Assembly: GCA_021151765.1 (NCBI GenBank)
Contig: JAGKWR010000009.1
Coordinates: forward strand, 1-64,000
Source of the DNA: Alphaproteobacteria bacterium
Lineage (GTDB): Bacteria > Pseudomonadota > Alphaproteobacteria > Rickettsiales > UBA1997
Length of the DNA: 64,000 bases
Direction: 5' to 3'
This document shows positions 1 to 8,932 of this stretch, piece after piece. The first letter of the stretch is position 1. Every line of letters begins with the position of its first letter. Made by a program: the position numbers and the translations under genes. The notes beneath the pieces are model-generated. The model worked only from the letters and a program-made list of their open reading frames with translations. It was not told the origin of the DNA and searched no databases.

Positions 1-266
1 ACATTGCGGTTAGTGGGCAAATTGACATTGAAAAATTTACGCCAGAAAAAATTCTCGAAATTGTCAAAGAAATTGAAAAAGATTTAGGACGAATTGATCG
101 TGGACGCTGGTCGCCACGCGAAATCGATATTGATATTTTGTTGATTGAAAATGTTAAAGTTGATTTAGGCGACAAATTAAAAATTCCTCATCCCGAACTT
201 TTAAATCGTGATTTTTTTGTCAAAACCGTCAGCGAAATTGAGCCGGATTTTTTTGATAAAATTTGA
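1..266 (+). CDS. folK: 2-amino-4-hydroxy-6-hydroxymethyldihydropteridine pyrophosphokinase, C-terminal part (FolK)
   Basis: Only the last 87 or so codons are in the window (reading frame from base 3, TGA at 264-266). The visible part holds the family signature RWSPREIDIDIL followed by IPHPELLNRDFFVKTVSEI, which matches the HPPK pattern of the R-x-x-DxD pyrophosphate-transfer motif and the HP..L..R.F.L..L.EI end. FolK transfers pyrophosphate from ATP to the pterin alcohol in folate synthesis. Together with folE further along, it suggests that de novo folate synthesis is at least partly kept. About 100 bp separate it from xseA. The 5' part lies outside the window. Confidence 0.88.
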   Translation, partial: IAVSGQIDIEKFTPEKILEIVKEIEKDLGRIDRGRWSPREIDIDILLIENVKVDLGDKLKIPHPELLNRDFFVKTVSEIEPDFFDKI

Positions 267-363
267 ATTTTTCATTCGAATAGAAAATTTAAAGATACCA
301 GACAAGAGACCTTGAAAATGAAGGATCAGAACCAGATTTAAAATTTTTGAAAAAACTAAAAAA

Positions 364-1755
364 ATGAACCTAAACATTCCTGAATTTAGCGTTACAGAAT
401 TTTCGCGCTCGATTAAAAGAGTTGTCGAAGATGCTTTTGGTTACGTCAAAATCAAAGGTGAAATTACTGGTTTTAAACGCGCATCTTCGGGGCATCTTTA
501 TTTCACTTTGAAAGATCAAGACGCTACTCTTTCAGCGGTTTGTTTTCGAAATGCGGCGGCGGCAGTTAATTTTGAAATTGCTGACGGTTTGCAAATTTGT
601 GCCTCTGGTCGAATCACAACTTTTGAAGGTCGTTCAAATTACCAAATAATTGTCGAAAAAATGGAAATCGCCGGCATTGGTGCGATTTTAGAAATGTTGG
701 AGAAAAGACGTCAAAAGCTTGCGGCGGAAGGTTTGTTTGATGAGATTCACAAAAAACAGTTGCCATTTTTTCCGCGCACAATTGGCGTAATTACGTCGGA
801 AACTGGCGCGGTAATTCAGGATATTATTCACCGTTTACAAGATCGCTGTGGCGTCAATTTGTTGCTTTATCCAAGTTTAGTTCAAGGTGAAAAAGCCGCT
901 TCTGACGTTATTTCCGGCATTAAATATTTTAACAAATTAAAAAATGAACAACGTCCTGATGTCTTGATTATTGCGCGTGGCGGCGGTTCTTTTGAAGATT
1001 TATTACCTTTCAACGACGAAGCTTTGGTGCGTGCTGTTTTCGCTTCAGAAATTCCGATAATTTCTGCTGTTGGTCACGAAACCGATACAACTTTAATTGA
1101 TTTCGTTGCGGATCTGCGCGCACCAACTCCGACAGCTGCTGCTGAAATGGCGACTCCGGTTGTAACGGATTTGAAAAATCATATTAATTACTTGGATCAA
1201 CGTTTGAAAAATAACGCGCAAAAATTTTTCAGTGAGCGTTACCAAAATTTGAATAACTTACAAAAATACATTGTTGATCCGTTGAAAATAGTGCAGCGAA
1301 TGCAAGAAAGATTTGATGTTACTCAAAGAAATTTACAAATTGCGCTCAATAATTTTTTCACCAAAAAATCACAAAAATTAGCCGCTTTACAAATTTCTGG
1401 AGGTGAAATTTCAGCAAAAATTAGCATTTTTGAAAATAAAATTGATCACGGTTTGCTGCGAGCAAAATCAAGAATCGACAATGAAATCAAAATGCGCGAA
1501 ATGAAGCTGCAAAATCTTGGTAAACTTTTAAAAACACAACATTACAGTGAAGTCCTGAAGCGTGGATTTGCCTTGGTTAAAAATACTAAAGGTGAATTAA
1601 TTTCTTCGGTCAGCAAAATTACATCTAAAGAAAAAATAATTACCGAACTTGCTGACGGTGAATTCTCTTCTTACGTTTTGGAGCTTGATAAAAAAGGCGA
1701 AAACTTGATTGAAGAAAATGCAGAAATACCAAATATTCAGCCCAAACTCATCTAA
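364..1755 (+). CDS. xseA: Exodeoxyribonuclease VII large subunit
   Basis: 463 residues, a normal length for XseA. An N-terminal OB-fold (about residues 10-105, with GHLYFTLKDQDATLSAVCF) is followed by the catalytic domain with the conserved blocks GVITSETGAVIQDIIHRL, IIARGGGSFEDLLPFNDE and AVGHETDTTLIDFVADLRAP, then a long coiled-coil region and a C-terminal strand. The enzyme degrades single-stranded DNA with XseB, which is not near it here. The ATG at 364 lies just before the OB-fold and fits the family. Its 3' end overlaps the longest possible reading frame of lpxK. Confidence 0.96.
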   Translation: MNLNIPEFSVTEFSRSIKRVVEDAFGYVKIKGEITGFKRASSGHLYFTLKDQDATLSAVCFRNAAAAVNFEIADGLQICASGRITTFEGRSNYQIIVEKMEIAGIGAILEMLEKRRQKLAAEGLFDEIHKKQLPFFPRTIGVITSETGAVIQDIIHRLQDRCGVNLLLYPSLVQGEKAASDVISGIKYFNKLKNEQRPDVLIIARGGGSFEDLLPFNDEALVRAVFASEIPIISAVGHETDTTLIDFVADLRAPTPTAAAEMATPVVTDLKNHINYLDQRLKNNAQKFFSERYQNLNNLQKYIVDPLKIVQRMQERFDVTQRNLQIALNNFFTKKSQKLAALQISGGEISAKISIFENKIDHGLLRAKSRIDNEIKMREMKLQNLGKLLKTQHYSEVLKRGFALVKNTKGELISSVSKITSKEKIITELADGEFSSYVLELDKKGENLIEENAEIPNIQPKLI

Positions 1756-1768
1756 TTTTAAAACTGAC

Positions 1769-2755
1769 GTGCAGCTAAAAACCCCGCAATTTTGGATTAA
1801 AAAAAATGCAATTTCTTGGATTTTATTTCCATTGAGTTTGTTTTATTGTGCTGCGTCTTACTTGTTTCAAGCTTCTAAAAAAACCTACCGTTCGACAAAG
1901 CCAGTAATTTGCGTCGGTAATATTATTGCTGGCGGTTCAGGAAAAACACCAACAGCAATGGCTCTTGGAAAAACTTTGCGCGAAATTTACGCTAATCAAG
2001 ATTTTGAGTTTTGTTATTTAAGTTCAGGTTATAAAGGTGAGGGCGTTGATTTTGTGGCTCTGCGTGGTGGTAAATATTTAGCAAAAAATGTCGGTGACGA
2101 ACCGATTTTACTCAATGAAACAGCGCCTACTTTTGTTGCTAAAAAACGTGTTTTTGGAATTTCTCAGATTGAAAAAATTAACAAAATCAAAGCAGTGATT
2201 TTGGATGACGGCATGCAAGATAAAAGCTTGTACAAAGATTTGGTGGTTTTGGTGGTTGACGGTAAAATCGGATTTGGTAACGAATTGATGATTCCCGCCG
2301 GTCCAATGCGCGAGACCATGAAATCTGGTTTAAGAAAAGCCGATTTGGTGGTTTTAGTTGGTGAAGCCAACGCTGATTTAGTAAAAAAATTACAAGGTAA
2401 ATTGATTATTCGCGCCAATATTGTGGTGAGAAACCTTCAAGATTTCGTTGGTAAAAATTTGCTGGCTTTCACTGGTTTGGCTTATCCAGACAAGTTTTTT
2501 TCTTTGCTAAAAAAAGAGAATTTGAATTTAGTAAAATCGAAATCTTTTCCAGATCATTATTCTTACCAAGAGTCTGATTTAGATGAACTAACCGCACTTG
2601 CAAAAAGCAGAAATCTCTCTTTGATTACGACTAAAAAAGATTGGGTGAAATTTTCGCCTAAGTTCCAAAATATTATTCCTTATCTCGACGTAGAAATGGA
2701 ATTTGTTGATCAAGAATTGTTGAAAAACGAAATCAAAAAAAAGCTTAAATTATGA
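1769..2755 (+). CDS. lpxK: Tetraacyldisaccharide 4'-kinase (LpxK)
   Basis: Phosphorylates the 4' position of the lipid A disaccharide precursor at the inner membrane. The N-terminal block PQFWIKKNAISWILFPLSLFY with a membrane-associated helix is followed by the P-loop region VGNIIAGGSGKTPTAMAL, then ILDDGMQD, LMIPAGPMRE, FTGLAYPDKFF and FPDHYSYQESDLDEL, all typical of LpxK. The frame is open from a TTG at 1709 and an ATG at 1718, both inside xseA. I prefer GTG 1769 because it lies after the xseA stop and puts the PQFW motif about five residues from the start, as in known LpxK proteins. It shares an ATGA overlap with the next gene, so translation is probably coupled. Confidence 0.93.
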   Translation: MQLKTPQFWIKKNAISWILFPLSLFYCAASYLFQASKKTYRSTKPVICVGNIIAGGSGKTPTAMALGKTLREIYANQDFEFCYLSSGYKGEGVDFVALRGGKYLAKNVGDEPILLNETAPTFVAKKRVFGISQIEKINKIKAVILDDGMQDKSLYKDLVVLVVDGKIGFGNELMIPAGPMRETMKSGLRKADLVVLVGEANADLVKKLQGKLIIRANIVVRNLQDFVGKNLLAFTGLAYPDKFFSLLKKENLNLVKSKSFPDHYSYQESDLDELTALAKSRNLSLITTKKDWVKFSPKFQNIIPYLDVEMEFVDQELLKNEIKKKLKL

Positions 2756-3627
2756 TAAAAAAAATTCGTTATCTCGCAGAAGCCATAATCGTTAGAATGG
2801 GATTATTTTTCTTTGAAGCTATCGGTGTGAAAAATGCTTCAGAAATTGCGGCTAAAACGGCAATATTTGTCGGTAAAAAAATTGCCGTGAATAAATTGGC
2901 TTACAAAAATATCAGTAAAGCTTTGCCGGAATTGTCAGAAAATGACAAACAGCAAATTATCAATGACATGTGGGACAATTTGGGTCGTGTTGTTGGTGAA
3001 TATCCTCACGTTGCAAAACTGAGTGCTGAAGGTTTAATGCAATTTGTGCAAATTTCTCCGCAATCCAAAGAAAATATGGCGGTGATGAAGAATAGTAAAA
3101 AAGGTGGAATTATTTTTTCAGGACATATTGGCAATTGGGAATTGGGCCCGAAAACTCTAGGCAATGCAGGCATTAAAGTTGGTACGGTTTATCGTCCACT
3201 TAACAATCCTTACGTTGAAAAAATGACCGCTTCCATTCGCGGTACAGAATTGATTACCAAAAGCTCGCAAGGCAATCGTCGCATTATTGAAATCATCAAA
3301 AATGGCGGCTACGTAATTATTCTAGCCGACCAAAAAATTTCCGAAGGTGAGCCGGTGCAGTTCTTTCACGATCAAGCAATCACTGCAACTTCAATTGCTC
3401 GTATGGCTTTAAGATACGATATTCCGGTAATTCCAGCACGAATAATTCGTACTAAAAAAGCTTTCGAGTTTAGGGCAGAGGTAGAAAAACCTCTTGAAAT
3501 TGAAAGATCGCAAAACATAAATGCCGATGTCTTGAGTCTAACTCTTGAGATTAATCGTAAGCTTGAAAGTTGGATTAGGGAATATCCAGCACAGTGGTTT
3601 TGGGTTCACAATCGCTGGAAGCGTTAA
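2752..3627 (+). CDS. lpxL: Lipid A biosynthesis lauroyl/myristoyl acyltransferase (LpxL/HtrB family)
   Basis: 291 residues. Transfers a secondary acyl chain to lipid A or its precursor at the inner face of the inner membrane. The acyltransferase block GHIGNWELGPKTL carries the His-x4-Glu catalytic pair; downstream come TVYRPLNNPYVEK, ILADQKISEGEPVQFF and IPVIPARIIRT, and the typical end YPAQWFWVHNRWK. It starts within the lpxK stop (ATGA). Which acyl chain and which position it serves cannot be read from the sequence. No second late acyltransferase is seen in the window. Confidence 0.92.
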   Translation: MIKKIRYLAEAIIVRMGLFFFEAIGVKNASEIAAKTAIFVGKKIAVNKLAYKNISKALPELSENDKQQIINDMWDNLGRVVGEYPHVAKLSAEGLMQFVQISPQSKENMAVMKNSKKGGIIFSGHIGNWELGPKTLGNAGIKVGTVYRPLNNPYVEKMTASIRGTELITKSSQGNRRIIEIIKNGGYVIILADQKISEGEPVQFFHDQAITATSIARMALRYDIPVIPARIIRTKKAFEFRAEVEKPLEIERSQNINADVLSLTLEINRKLESWIREYPAQWFWVHNRWKR

Positions 3628-3653
3628 TCTCCCAATAATAAAAAAACTGAAAT

Positions 3654-4139
3654 ATGAAATTTAAACTTCGTGTAATTGCTGCTTTAGCTTTAATTACTTT
3701 ATCTTCCTCTTGTTCATTTTTTAACAGTAAAACAGTAGAAGTTGCTATCAATAGCACTCCTTCAGGAGCTGATGTTTTTATTGAAGGTAAAAATTATGGC
3801 AGAACACCTTTAGTTATGAATATTCAGCCTAAACCTTATAATGCTGTTGTTGTTAAAGAGGGTTACGGTTCAACAAATTTAAACATGGATATTTGGTATG
3901 GCACTATCAGAACTAACGTTGATGGCGAAAAAACAGCTGATGGTAGCAGATGTTTACTTGATATGTTCAGTGTAGTTTTTTCTTTTAATGCATGGAATTC
4001 AGAGCGTTGCGGTGATTTTAAACAAAAAACTTATGAAGTTATCATTCCAAGAAGTGCGTCTTTTGGTAAAAACTCAGCAATGGGAGTTGGTCAATCAAGA
4101 CAAGAGATGATTCCTTATTATTACAACAACTTAAACTAG
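3654..4139 (+). CDS. PEGA-domain lipoprotein
   Basis: 161 residues with a lipoprotein signal (basic start, hydrophobic stretch, lipobox SSSC at about residue 20). The mature N-terminus carries a PEGA-type beta module: VAINSTPSGADVFIEGKNYG, then RTPLVMNIQPKPYNAVVVKEGY. Such modules occur on surface-anchored proteins and are thought to aid binding or presentation, but no precise function follows. It is the last gene before a strong bidirectional terminator and may be transcribed with lpxK-lpxL, 26 bp upstream. Confidence 0.75.
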   Translation: MKFKLRVIAALALITLSSSCSFFNSKTVEVAINSTPSGADVFIEGKNYGRTPLVMNIQPKPYNAVVVKEGYGSTNLNMDIWYGTIRTNVDGEKTADGSRCLLDMFSVVFSFNAWNSERCGDFKQKTYEVIIPRSASFGKNSAMGVGQSRQEMIPYYYNNLN

Positions 4140-4157
4140 TTTGGTAACGTAAGACAT

Positions 4158-4201
4158 AAAAAAGCCCTTCACTTGTTAAATCAGGTGAAGGGCTTTTTTT
4201 T
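4158..4201. terminator. Bidirectional intrinsic terminator between the PEGA lipoprotein and lolD
   Basis: A stem of roughly 13 bp (AGCCCTTCACTTG pairing with CAGGTGAAGGGCT) with a short loop is flanked by an A-run on the left and a T-run on the right. It can therefore stop transcription arriving from either side, which suits the two convergent genes. Confidence 0.9.
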
Positions 4202-4209
4202 GGACTAAA

Positions 4210-4878
4210 TTAAGAAATAATTCCATCTTTGATTGAAACAATGCGGTCTGATTTTTTTGCTAACTCAGTGTTGTGCGTAACCATCAAGCATCCAATTTGA
4301 TAGGTTTTTACTAGATTCTGCAAAATATCGAAAATTTTTTCTGAAATTGATGAATCAAGATTTCCCGTAGGTTCATCAGCTAAAATTAGCGAAGGTTTTG
4401 ACACCACTGCACGCGCTATTGCAACTCTTTGCTGTTGTCCTCCTGAAAGTTGGGCTGGTTTGTGATTTAATCTATCTGCTAAACCAACATTGCTTAAAAT
4501 TTTTTCAGCTTCCAAAAATGATTTTGATTTATTAACGCCTTTTATTAGCAGAGGAAGTGCAACATTCTCTAAAGCTGAAAACTCAGGCAATAAGTGATGA
4601 AATTGATAAACAAAGCCGATGTGATCTTTGCGAATCTTTGTTCTTAATTCATCATTAGCTTTGGAAACTTCGATATCATTAACAAAAATTTGTCCATCAG
4701 AGCAAGAGTCGAGCAATCCAGAAATTTGGAGTAGGGTAGTTTTACCGGCGCCAGATGGTCCAATCAAAGAAACTAATTCGCCTTTTTGGATTTCTAAATT
4801 AGCACTTTTAATAACTTCGAAAGTCTGTTCTGCCTGAGAGAATTTTTTGGAAATGTTTACTAGCTTGAGAGCTGACAT
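4210..4878 (-). CDS. lolD: Lipoprotein-releasing ABC transporter ATPase (LolD family)
   Basis: 222 residues, the usual size for LolD. Walker A GPSGAGKTTLL, signature LSGGQQQRVAIARA, Walker B LILADEPTGNLD and the switch His in LMVTHN are all intact; FVYQFHHLLPEFSALENVALPLLI is typical of the LolD/MacB branch. LolD powers release of outer-membrane lipoproteins from the inner membrane with LolC/LolE, which are not adjacent here. Several predicted lipoproteins in the window would be its clients. It lies between two terminators and is probably a single-gene unit. Confidence 0.88.
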   Translation of the reverse strand: MSALKLVNISKKFSQAEQTFEVIKSANLEIQKGELVSLIGPSGAGKTTLLQISGLLDSCSDGQIFVNDIEVSKANDELRTKIRKDHIGFVYQFHHLLPEFSALENVALPLLIKGVNKSKSFLEAEKILSNVGLADRLNHKPAQLSGGQQQRVAIARAVVSKPSLILADEPTGNLDSSISEKIFDILQNLVKTYQIGCLMVTHNTELAKKSDRIVSIKDGIIS

Positions 4879-4894
4879 ATTTTTTTTGGAAATA

Positions 4895-4939
4895 AAAAAG
4901 CTAAGCTGCGAATTTGTTTTATCAGCAGCTTAGCTTTTT
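4895..4939 (-). terminator. Intrinsic terminator after carD
   Basis: Perfect inverted repeat AAAAAGCTAAGCTGC / GCAGCTTAGCTTTTT with a 15-base loop, just past the carD stop. Read on the minus strand the stem is followed by a T-run, so it should end carD transcription ahead of lolD. A- and T-runs on both sides also allow function in the other direction. Confidence 0.85.
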
Positions 4940-4941
4940 AG

Positions 4942-6225
4942 TTATTTTTTCTTTTTCTTTTTTCTAGGAGCATCGTCGTCATCATCTTCATCATCAAAGT
5001 CATCATCGCTTGGTCGGCTATAATCGAAGTCATCTTCCTCTTCTTCTTCCTCTTCATCGTCTGAATCTTCGTCATCTTCATCACGTGAAGAGCCTGTACC
5101 GTAATCAAAATCATCAAACTCGTCTTTTTGAGTGATTTTGCCTTCAACACCTAGTTTATCTTTTGCTGTTGAAATAATTTTTTCTTTAGCTTCTTCGAAA
5201 GTTACTCCATAAATCACGGAATATTCAGCAGCTAGGCGATTTACAGCAGTTTCGTAAATTATTCTTTCTGAGTAAGAACGATCACCATCTTCAATGTCTC
5301 TTGTTAAGTCGCGCAACACTTCGGCTAATAACATGATATCGCCAGAATTAATTTTAGTTTCATATTCTTGAGCGCGACGTGACCACATTCCTTTCAACTT
5401 TTTTACACCGCTTCTTAAAGTGGAAAAAACCTCGTCCATTTGTGATTTTGAAACTAGCTGTCTCAAGCCAATTCTTTCAGCACTAGTAACAGGAATTTTG
5501 ATAGTTAGTTTTTCCTTTTCGAAATACATTAAGTAGCAGCTAAAGTCTTGTCCAAGAACTATAGTTTTTTCAATATCTACAATTTTACCAACACCATGTG
5601 ATGGATAAACTGCAAAATCTCCTGATTTAAAAAGAATTTTGGTTTTTAATTCTGAAACCTTCTTGATTAAGTTATTTTGAGTTTTTGCATTATCGTTTTT
5701 CTTCTCGTTGATCTTTTCTAATTCTTCTGCTTTTTCTTTCGCTGCTTTATTACTTATTTTTGCTTTCGCGATAATTCTCTCTGAGGTGTTTTCTGGCAAT
5801 TTTATCTTTTTTGATTCTTTAGAATTCTTGGAAGATGAAATTTTAGATTTCGCGTTTGATTTCTTATCTTCTTTTTTTGCAACTTTTTTAGTAGCTTTCA
5901 GAGTAGTTTTTTTATTAGAAGATTTTGAACTCTTTACAGGTTTTGTTATTTTTTTAGTGACTGATTTTTTAGCTGTTTTTGATGCTTTTTTTACTTCTTT
6001 CTTTGCAACTTTTTTTACGGTTTTTTTAGCCGGTTTTACAGCTGTTTTTTTTGCTACTTTTTTAAGTGGTTTTGCTACTTTTTTAGCTGGTTTAGCAATT
6101 TTCTTGGCCACAACTTTTTTTACAGCTTTTTTAGCTGGTTTGCTTGCTGGTTTTGTTGCCGGTTTTTTTGTTTTGGCTTTTTTGATATCTTTGCTTTTTG
6201 CTTTGTTATTTTTCTTTGCAGGCAT
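4942..6225 (-). CDS. carD: CarD-like transcription regulator with long Lys/Ala/Pro-rich N-terminal region and acidic C-terminus
   Basis: 427 residues, far longer than an ordinary CarD (about 160-180). Residues 1 to about 140 are a low-complexity basic tract of repeated KKAxKPAKK-type units, like histone H1 tails; 141-195 are charged and helical. The CarD domain spans about 197-365: a Tudor-like RNA polymerase-interacting module (FKSGDFAVYPSHGVGKIVDI) and a helical DNA-binding module (WSRRAQEYETKINSGD, LAEVLRDL). Residues 366-418 are strongly acidic and the last 9 are basic. CarD proteins bind RNA polymerase beta and stabilise open promoters. That the basic tail binds DNA or compacts the nucleoid is inference. 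Monocistronic, ending at a terminator. Confidence 0.88.
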   Translation of the reverse strand: MPAKKNNKAKSKDIKKAKTKKPATKPASKPAKKAVKKVVAKKIAKPAKKVAKPLKKVAKKTAVKPAKKTVKKVAKKEVKKASKTAKKSVTKKITKPVKSSKSSNKKTTLKATKKVAKKEDKKSNAKSKISSSKNSKESKKIKLPENTSERIIAKAKISNKAAKEKAEELEKINEKKNDNAKTQNNLIKKVSELKTKILFKSGDFAVYPSHGVGKIVDIEKTIVLGQDFSCYLMYFEKEKLTIKIPVTSAERIGLRQLVSKSQMDEVFSTLRSGVKKLKGMWSRRAQEYETKINSGDIMLLAEVLRDLTRDIEDGDRSYSERIIYETAVNRLAAEYSVIYGVTFEEAKEKIISTAKDKLGVEGKITQKDEFDDFDYGTGSSRDEDDEDSDDEEEEEEEDDFDYSRPSDDDFDDEDDDDDAPRKKKKKK

Positions 6226-6442
6226 TGGCTTAGAATTAAGTTAAATTGATAATTTTTTATGAATTAAAAATTAATTTAGGTCTTTGTTCTTAAGAAGAAA
6301 AGTGCTTAAGCCAGAAAATTCAAAAAAAATATTCTAATTTAAAAAACTGTCGTTTTAATGAATGAGTGCAAATAAATTACAAGTGGCTAGAAATGCCGCC
6401 AGTATTGATGCAGGGCCATAGCAATCACAACAGTTTTACCCC

Positions 6443-7840
6443 TTGAAAAATTTCATCGAAAAACTCAGAAAAATCGACAAGGACACTTTTTGGCATTTTT
6501 TTGACATTGTTACAGAACATAGGCTTTTTAAACCGCTCACAATATCGATAGTTACTTGTTTTGTTTTGGTAAATGGTATTGATCGTGCGCAAAGCTTAAT
6601 TGACGACTATCAAGATTACTCGTCGCGTAAAGTACAAAGCACTCCTATTCGAATAAATATTAATGGCTCTGGTGAAGGATTTGATTTTGATGAAGAACAA
6701 GCACTAGATTATCGCGTTAAACAAGGCGATACTTTGATGAAGATTTTGCTCAATTTAGGAGCTTCTGATGCAGATGTTTCTGATATTTTGCTCGCGATGA
6801 AGAAAGTTTATAATCCGAAAAATATTTCGAAAAACGATCAAATACTTATCAAATATAACGTAAAAGTTGGCGTTGATCAGGCAAAAGGAGGGTCGCCGGA
6901 TAATTTAGGTAAATCTGTCACTATTAACACTATTTCTATTAATACGGCTCCGGATCAAGAAATTGTAGTTTCGCGTACTAATGATGGAGGATACGATGCG
7001 CGTGAAATTCAGATAAAACTTTTGCGCTATATTTCTCGTTACTACGGATCATTGAAGAATGGTTTCTTTGCCGATGGTGTGGAATCAGGAATTTCTCCAA
7101 CTACAATGATGACAATGATTCAACTTTATAGCTACGATGTCGACTTCCAGCGTGACATTCGTAATGGCGATAAATTTGAGATGTTGGTTGAAAGTTTTTA
7201 TACAGAAGACGGAAAAAAGGTCAGAGACGGTAATGTTTTATTTTCATCTCTGACTTTGCAAAATCGATCTATTGATTTTTACATGCACAAAGTTGACGGA
7301 AGGCCTGAATATTTCGATGCTAAAGGAGAAAGTGTGCGTAAATCTTTGTTAAGAACTCCGATTAATGGAGCGCGCGTTTCATCTGGCTTTGGATTCAGAA
7401 AACATCCAATTTTAGGTTATTCAAAAATGCATCAAGGAATTGATTTTGCAGCTTCAATGGGAACACCAATTTTGGCTGCCGGAAGTGGGAAAATAGTTTA
7501 TTACGGTAAAAAAGGTGGTTACGGAAACTTTGTGCAAATTCAACATAACCAAGATTACGCTACTGCCTACGGACATGCCAGCCGCTATGTACCAAAGCTT
7601 CATGTTGGTTCTTACGTAAAGCAAGGTGATGTGGTTGCTTATGTGGGAAGTACCGGCCGTTCAACTGGTCCGCATTTACACTTTGAAGTAGTTTACAAAG
7701 GTAAACCAATCAATCCTTCAAAAGTAAAAACAACATCTGGTTTAAAACTAGCTGGTAAAGAGTTGGCAAGATTCAACGCTGAAAAAGAAGAGATTACCAA
7801 ATACCGTAAAAATATTCCTAACTTATACAAAAAGCGCTAA
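6443..7840 (+). CDS. M23 family murein DD-endopeptidase with LysM-like domain
   Basis: 465 residues. One membrane anchor (about 31-46) is followed by a LysM/OapA-like domain (about 88-140, VKQGDTLMKILLNLGASDADV) and a C-terminal M23 domain (about 305-420). Zinc ligands are visible: H330 and D334 in MHQGIDFA, and H413 in HLHFE, so the enzyme should be active, unlike the degenerate divisome activators. It probably cuts peptide cross-links in murein from the periplasmic face (MepM/NlpD type). The start is a TTG at 6443; an in-frame TAG at 6419 leaves no ATG between. The next gene overlaps its stop by one base. The 217 bp upstream hold no gene and should carry the divergent promoters. Confidence 0.85.
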   Translation: MKNFIEKLRKIDKDTFWHFFDIVTEHRLFKPLTISIVTCFVLVNGIDRAQSLIDDYQDYSSRKVQSTPIRININGSGEGFDFDEEQALDYRVKQGDTLMKILLNLGASDADVSDILLAMKKVYNPKNISKNDQILIKYNVKVGVDQAKGGSPDNLGKSVTINTISINTAPDQEIVVSRTNDGGYDAREIQIKLLRYISRYYGSLKNGFFADGVESGISPTTMMTMIQLYSYDVDFQRDIRNGDKFEMLVESFYTEDGKKVRDGNVLFSSLTLQNRSIDFYMHKVDGRPEYFDAKGESVRKSLLRTPINGARVSSGFGFRKHPILGYSKMHQGIDFAASMGTPILAAGSGKIVYYGKKGGYGNFVQIQHNQDYATAYGHASRYVPKLHVGSYVKQGDVVAYVGSTGRSTGPHLHFEVVYKGKPINPSKVKTTSGLKLAGKELARFNAEKEEITKYRKNIPNLYKKR

Positions 7841-8922
7841 TGAAAGTTGCAAACGTCTTGTTCAATCACAAAAAATCAAAAAATGACAATCACATTCTTG
7901 GTGTCGAAAGATGTTTTATTGATTATTCGAAATATCTAATTGAGCGCGGTCATAATATTCTTTCCATCAGTAAGACAAATATGGTTTTCAAAAAAGATGT
8001 TTTGGAAACTGGATCAGATTACTTGGAAGTTCCGGCTTTGAATCGTTTGGATATTTTTTCAATTTTACGCATTTCATTCTCTCTAATTATATTTCGTCCA
8101 GATGCTGTAATTTGCCATTCGGGACGTGCTATGTCATTTATTCGTGCTGCTAGATTGTTTTGCTTTAAAAAGTTCCCAATAGTTGCGATTGATCACGGTA
8201 TTAATCCAAAAAAATTCCTAAAAGCTGATTACGTTTTAACTGTGAATTCTTATTTCAGCAAAGAGTTGTTGAAAGCTGGTAAAAAAGAAGGCACAGCCTA
8301 CGTTATTCCTAATATGATGGAAGTGCCAGAAAACTTTGTTAAGCCAGTAAAACCAAAATTTCGCAATCCAGTTCGCATCGGTTCTTTGGGTCGTCTTTAT
8401 CCGGAAAAATATTTTGATAAAATGATTCTGGCTTTGCCAATTTTGCGTGAGCGCGGTATTGAATGTAAATATGTTATTGGAGGAGTAGGCCATCAAGAGC
8501 AATATTTGAAGCAGTTGGCAATTGATTCAAAGGTGGAAGATTGTTTTGAAATTCTTGGTTGGACAACAGACAAAAATAAGTTCTTCGAAGAAATCGATAT
8601 CTTCATTTTACCATCTTATGGTGAAACTTTTGGGATCGTTTTGTTAGAAGCTATGTTACACAACACACCAATCATAACTAGTAATAGTTGGGGTCCAGAT
8701 GAAATTATTGAAGATGGAGTTGATGGTTTGAAAGTAGCTCGTGAAGATGCAAATGCAGTTCCATTTTTAATCGCAGATGCAGTTGAGAAATTAGTCAAAG
8801 ATCAAGAATTTGCCAAGAAATTAGCTGATAAAGCGCACGAGAAATTCTATGAAAAATACACTTGTGAAAAAGTAATAGACCGACTTTGCGCTATTTTGGA
8901 AGAGGTGGTTAGTAAAAAATAG
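7840..8922 (+). CDS. GT4-family glycosyltransferase
   Basis: 360 residues, two Rossmann-like halves (GT-B fold). The C-terminal half carries RIGSLGRLYPEKYFDKMILAL and the E-x7-E nucleotide-sugar motif in PSYGETFGIVLLEAMLHNTP. Such enzymes build LPS core or other surface glycans; donor and acceptor are not readable. It begins at a TAATG overlap with the M23 peptidase gene, so the two are co-translated. It converges on fabH with only 10 bp between and no visible terminator. Confidence 0.85.
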   Translation: MKVANVLFNHKKSKNDNHILGVERCFIDYSKYLIERGHNILSISKTNMVFKKDVLETGSDYLEVPALNRLDIFSILRISFSLIIFRPDAVICHSGRAMSFIRAARLFCFKKFPIVAIDHGINPKKFLKADYVLTVNSYFSKELLKAGKKEGTAYVIPNMMEVPENFVKPVKPKFRNPVRIGSLGRLYPEKYFDKMILALPILRERGIECKYVIGGVGHQEQYLKQLAIDSKVEDCFEILGWTTDKNKFFEEIDIFILPSYGETFGIVLLEAMLHNTPIITSNSWGPDEIIEDGVDGLKVAREDANAVPFLIADAVEKLVKDQEFAKKLADKAHEKFYEKYTCEKVIDRLCAILEEVVSKK

Positions 8923-8932
8923 TTCGATATTT

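Noticed and set aside
4938..5150. Minus-strand 70-codon frame rich in Met, Lys and Thr inside carD
   Set aside because: A frame-shifted reading of the acidic C-terminal repeats of CarD in the same strand.
5708..6244. Plus-strand frame of 178 codons antisense to carD
   Set aside because: Its Phe/Leu/Ala-rich product is simply the antisense reading of the Lys/Ala repeats of the CarD tail; no start context or family match.
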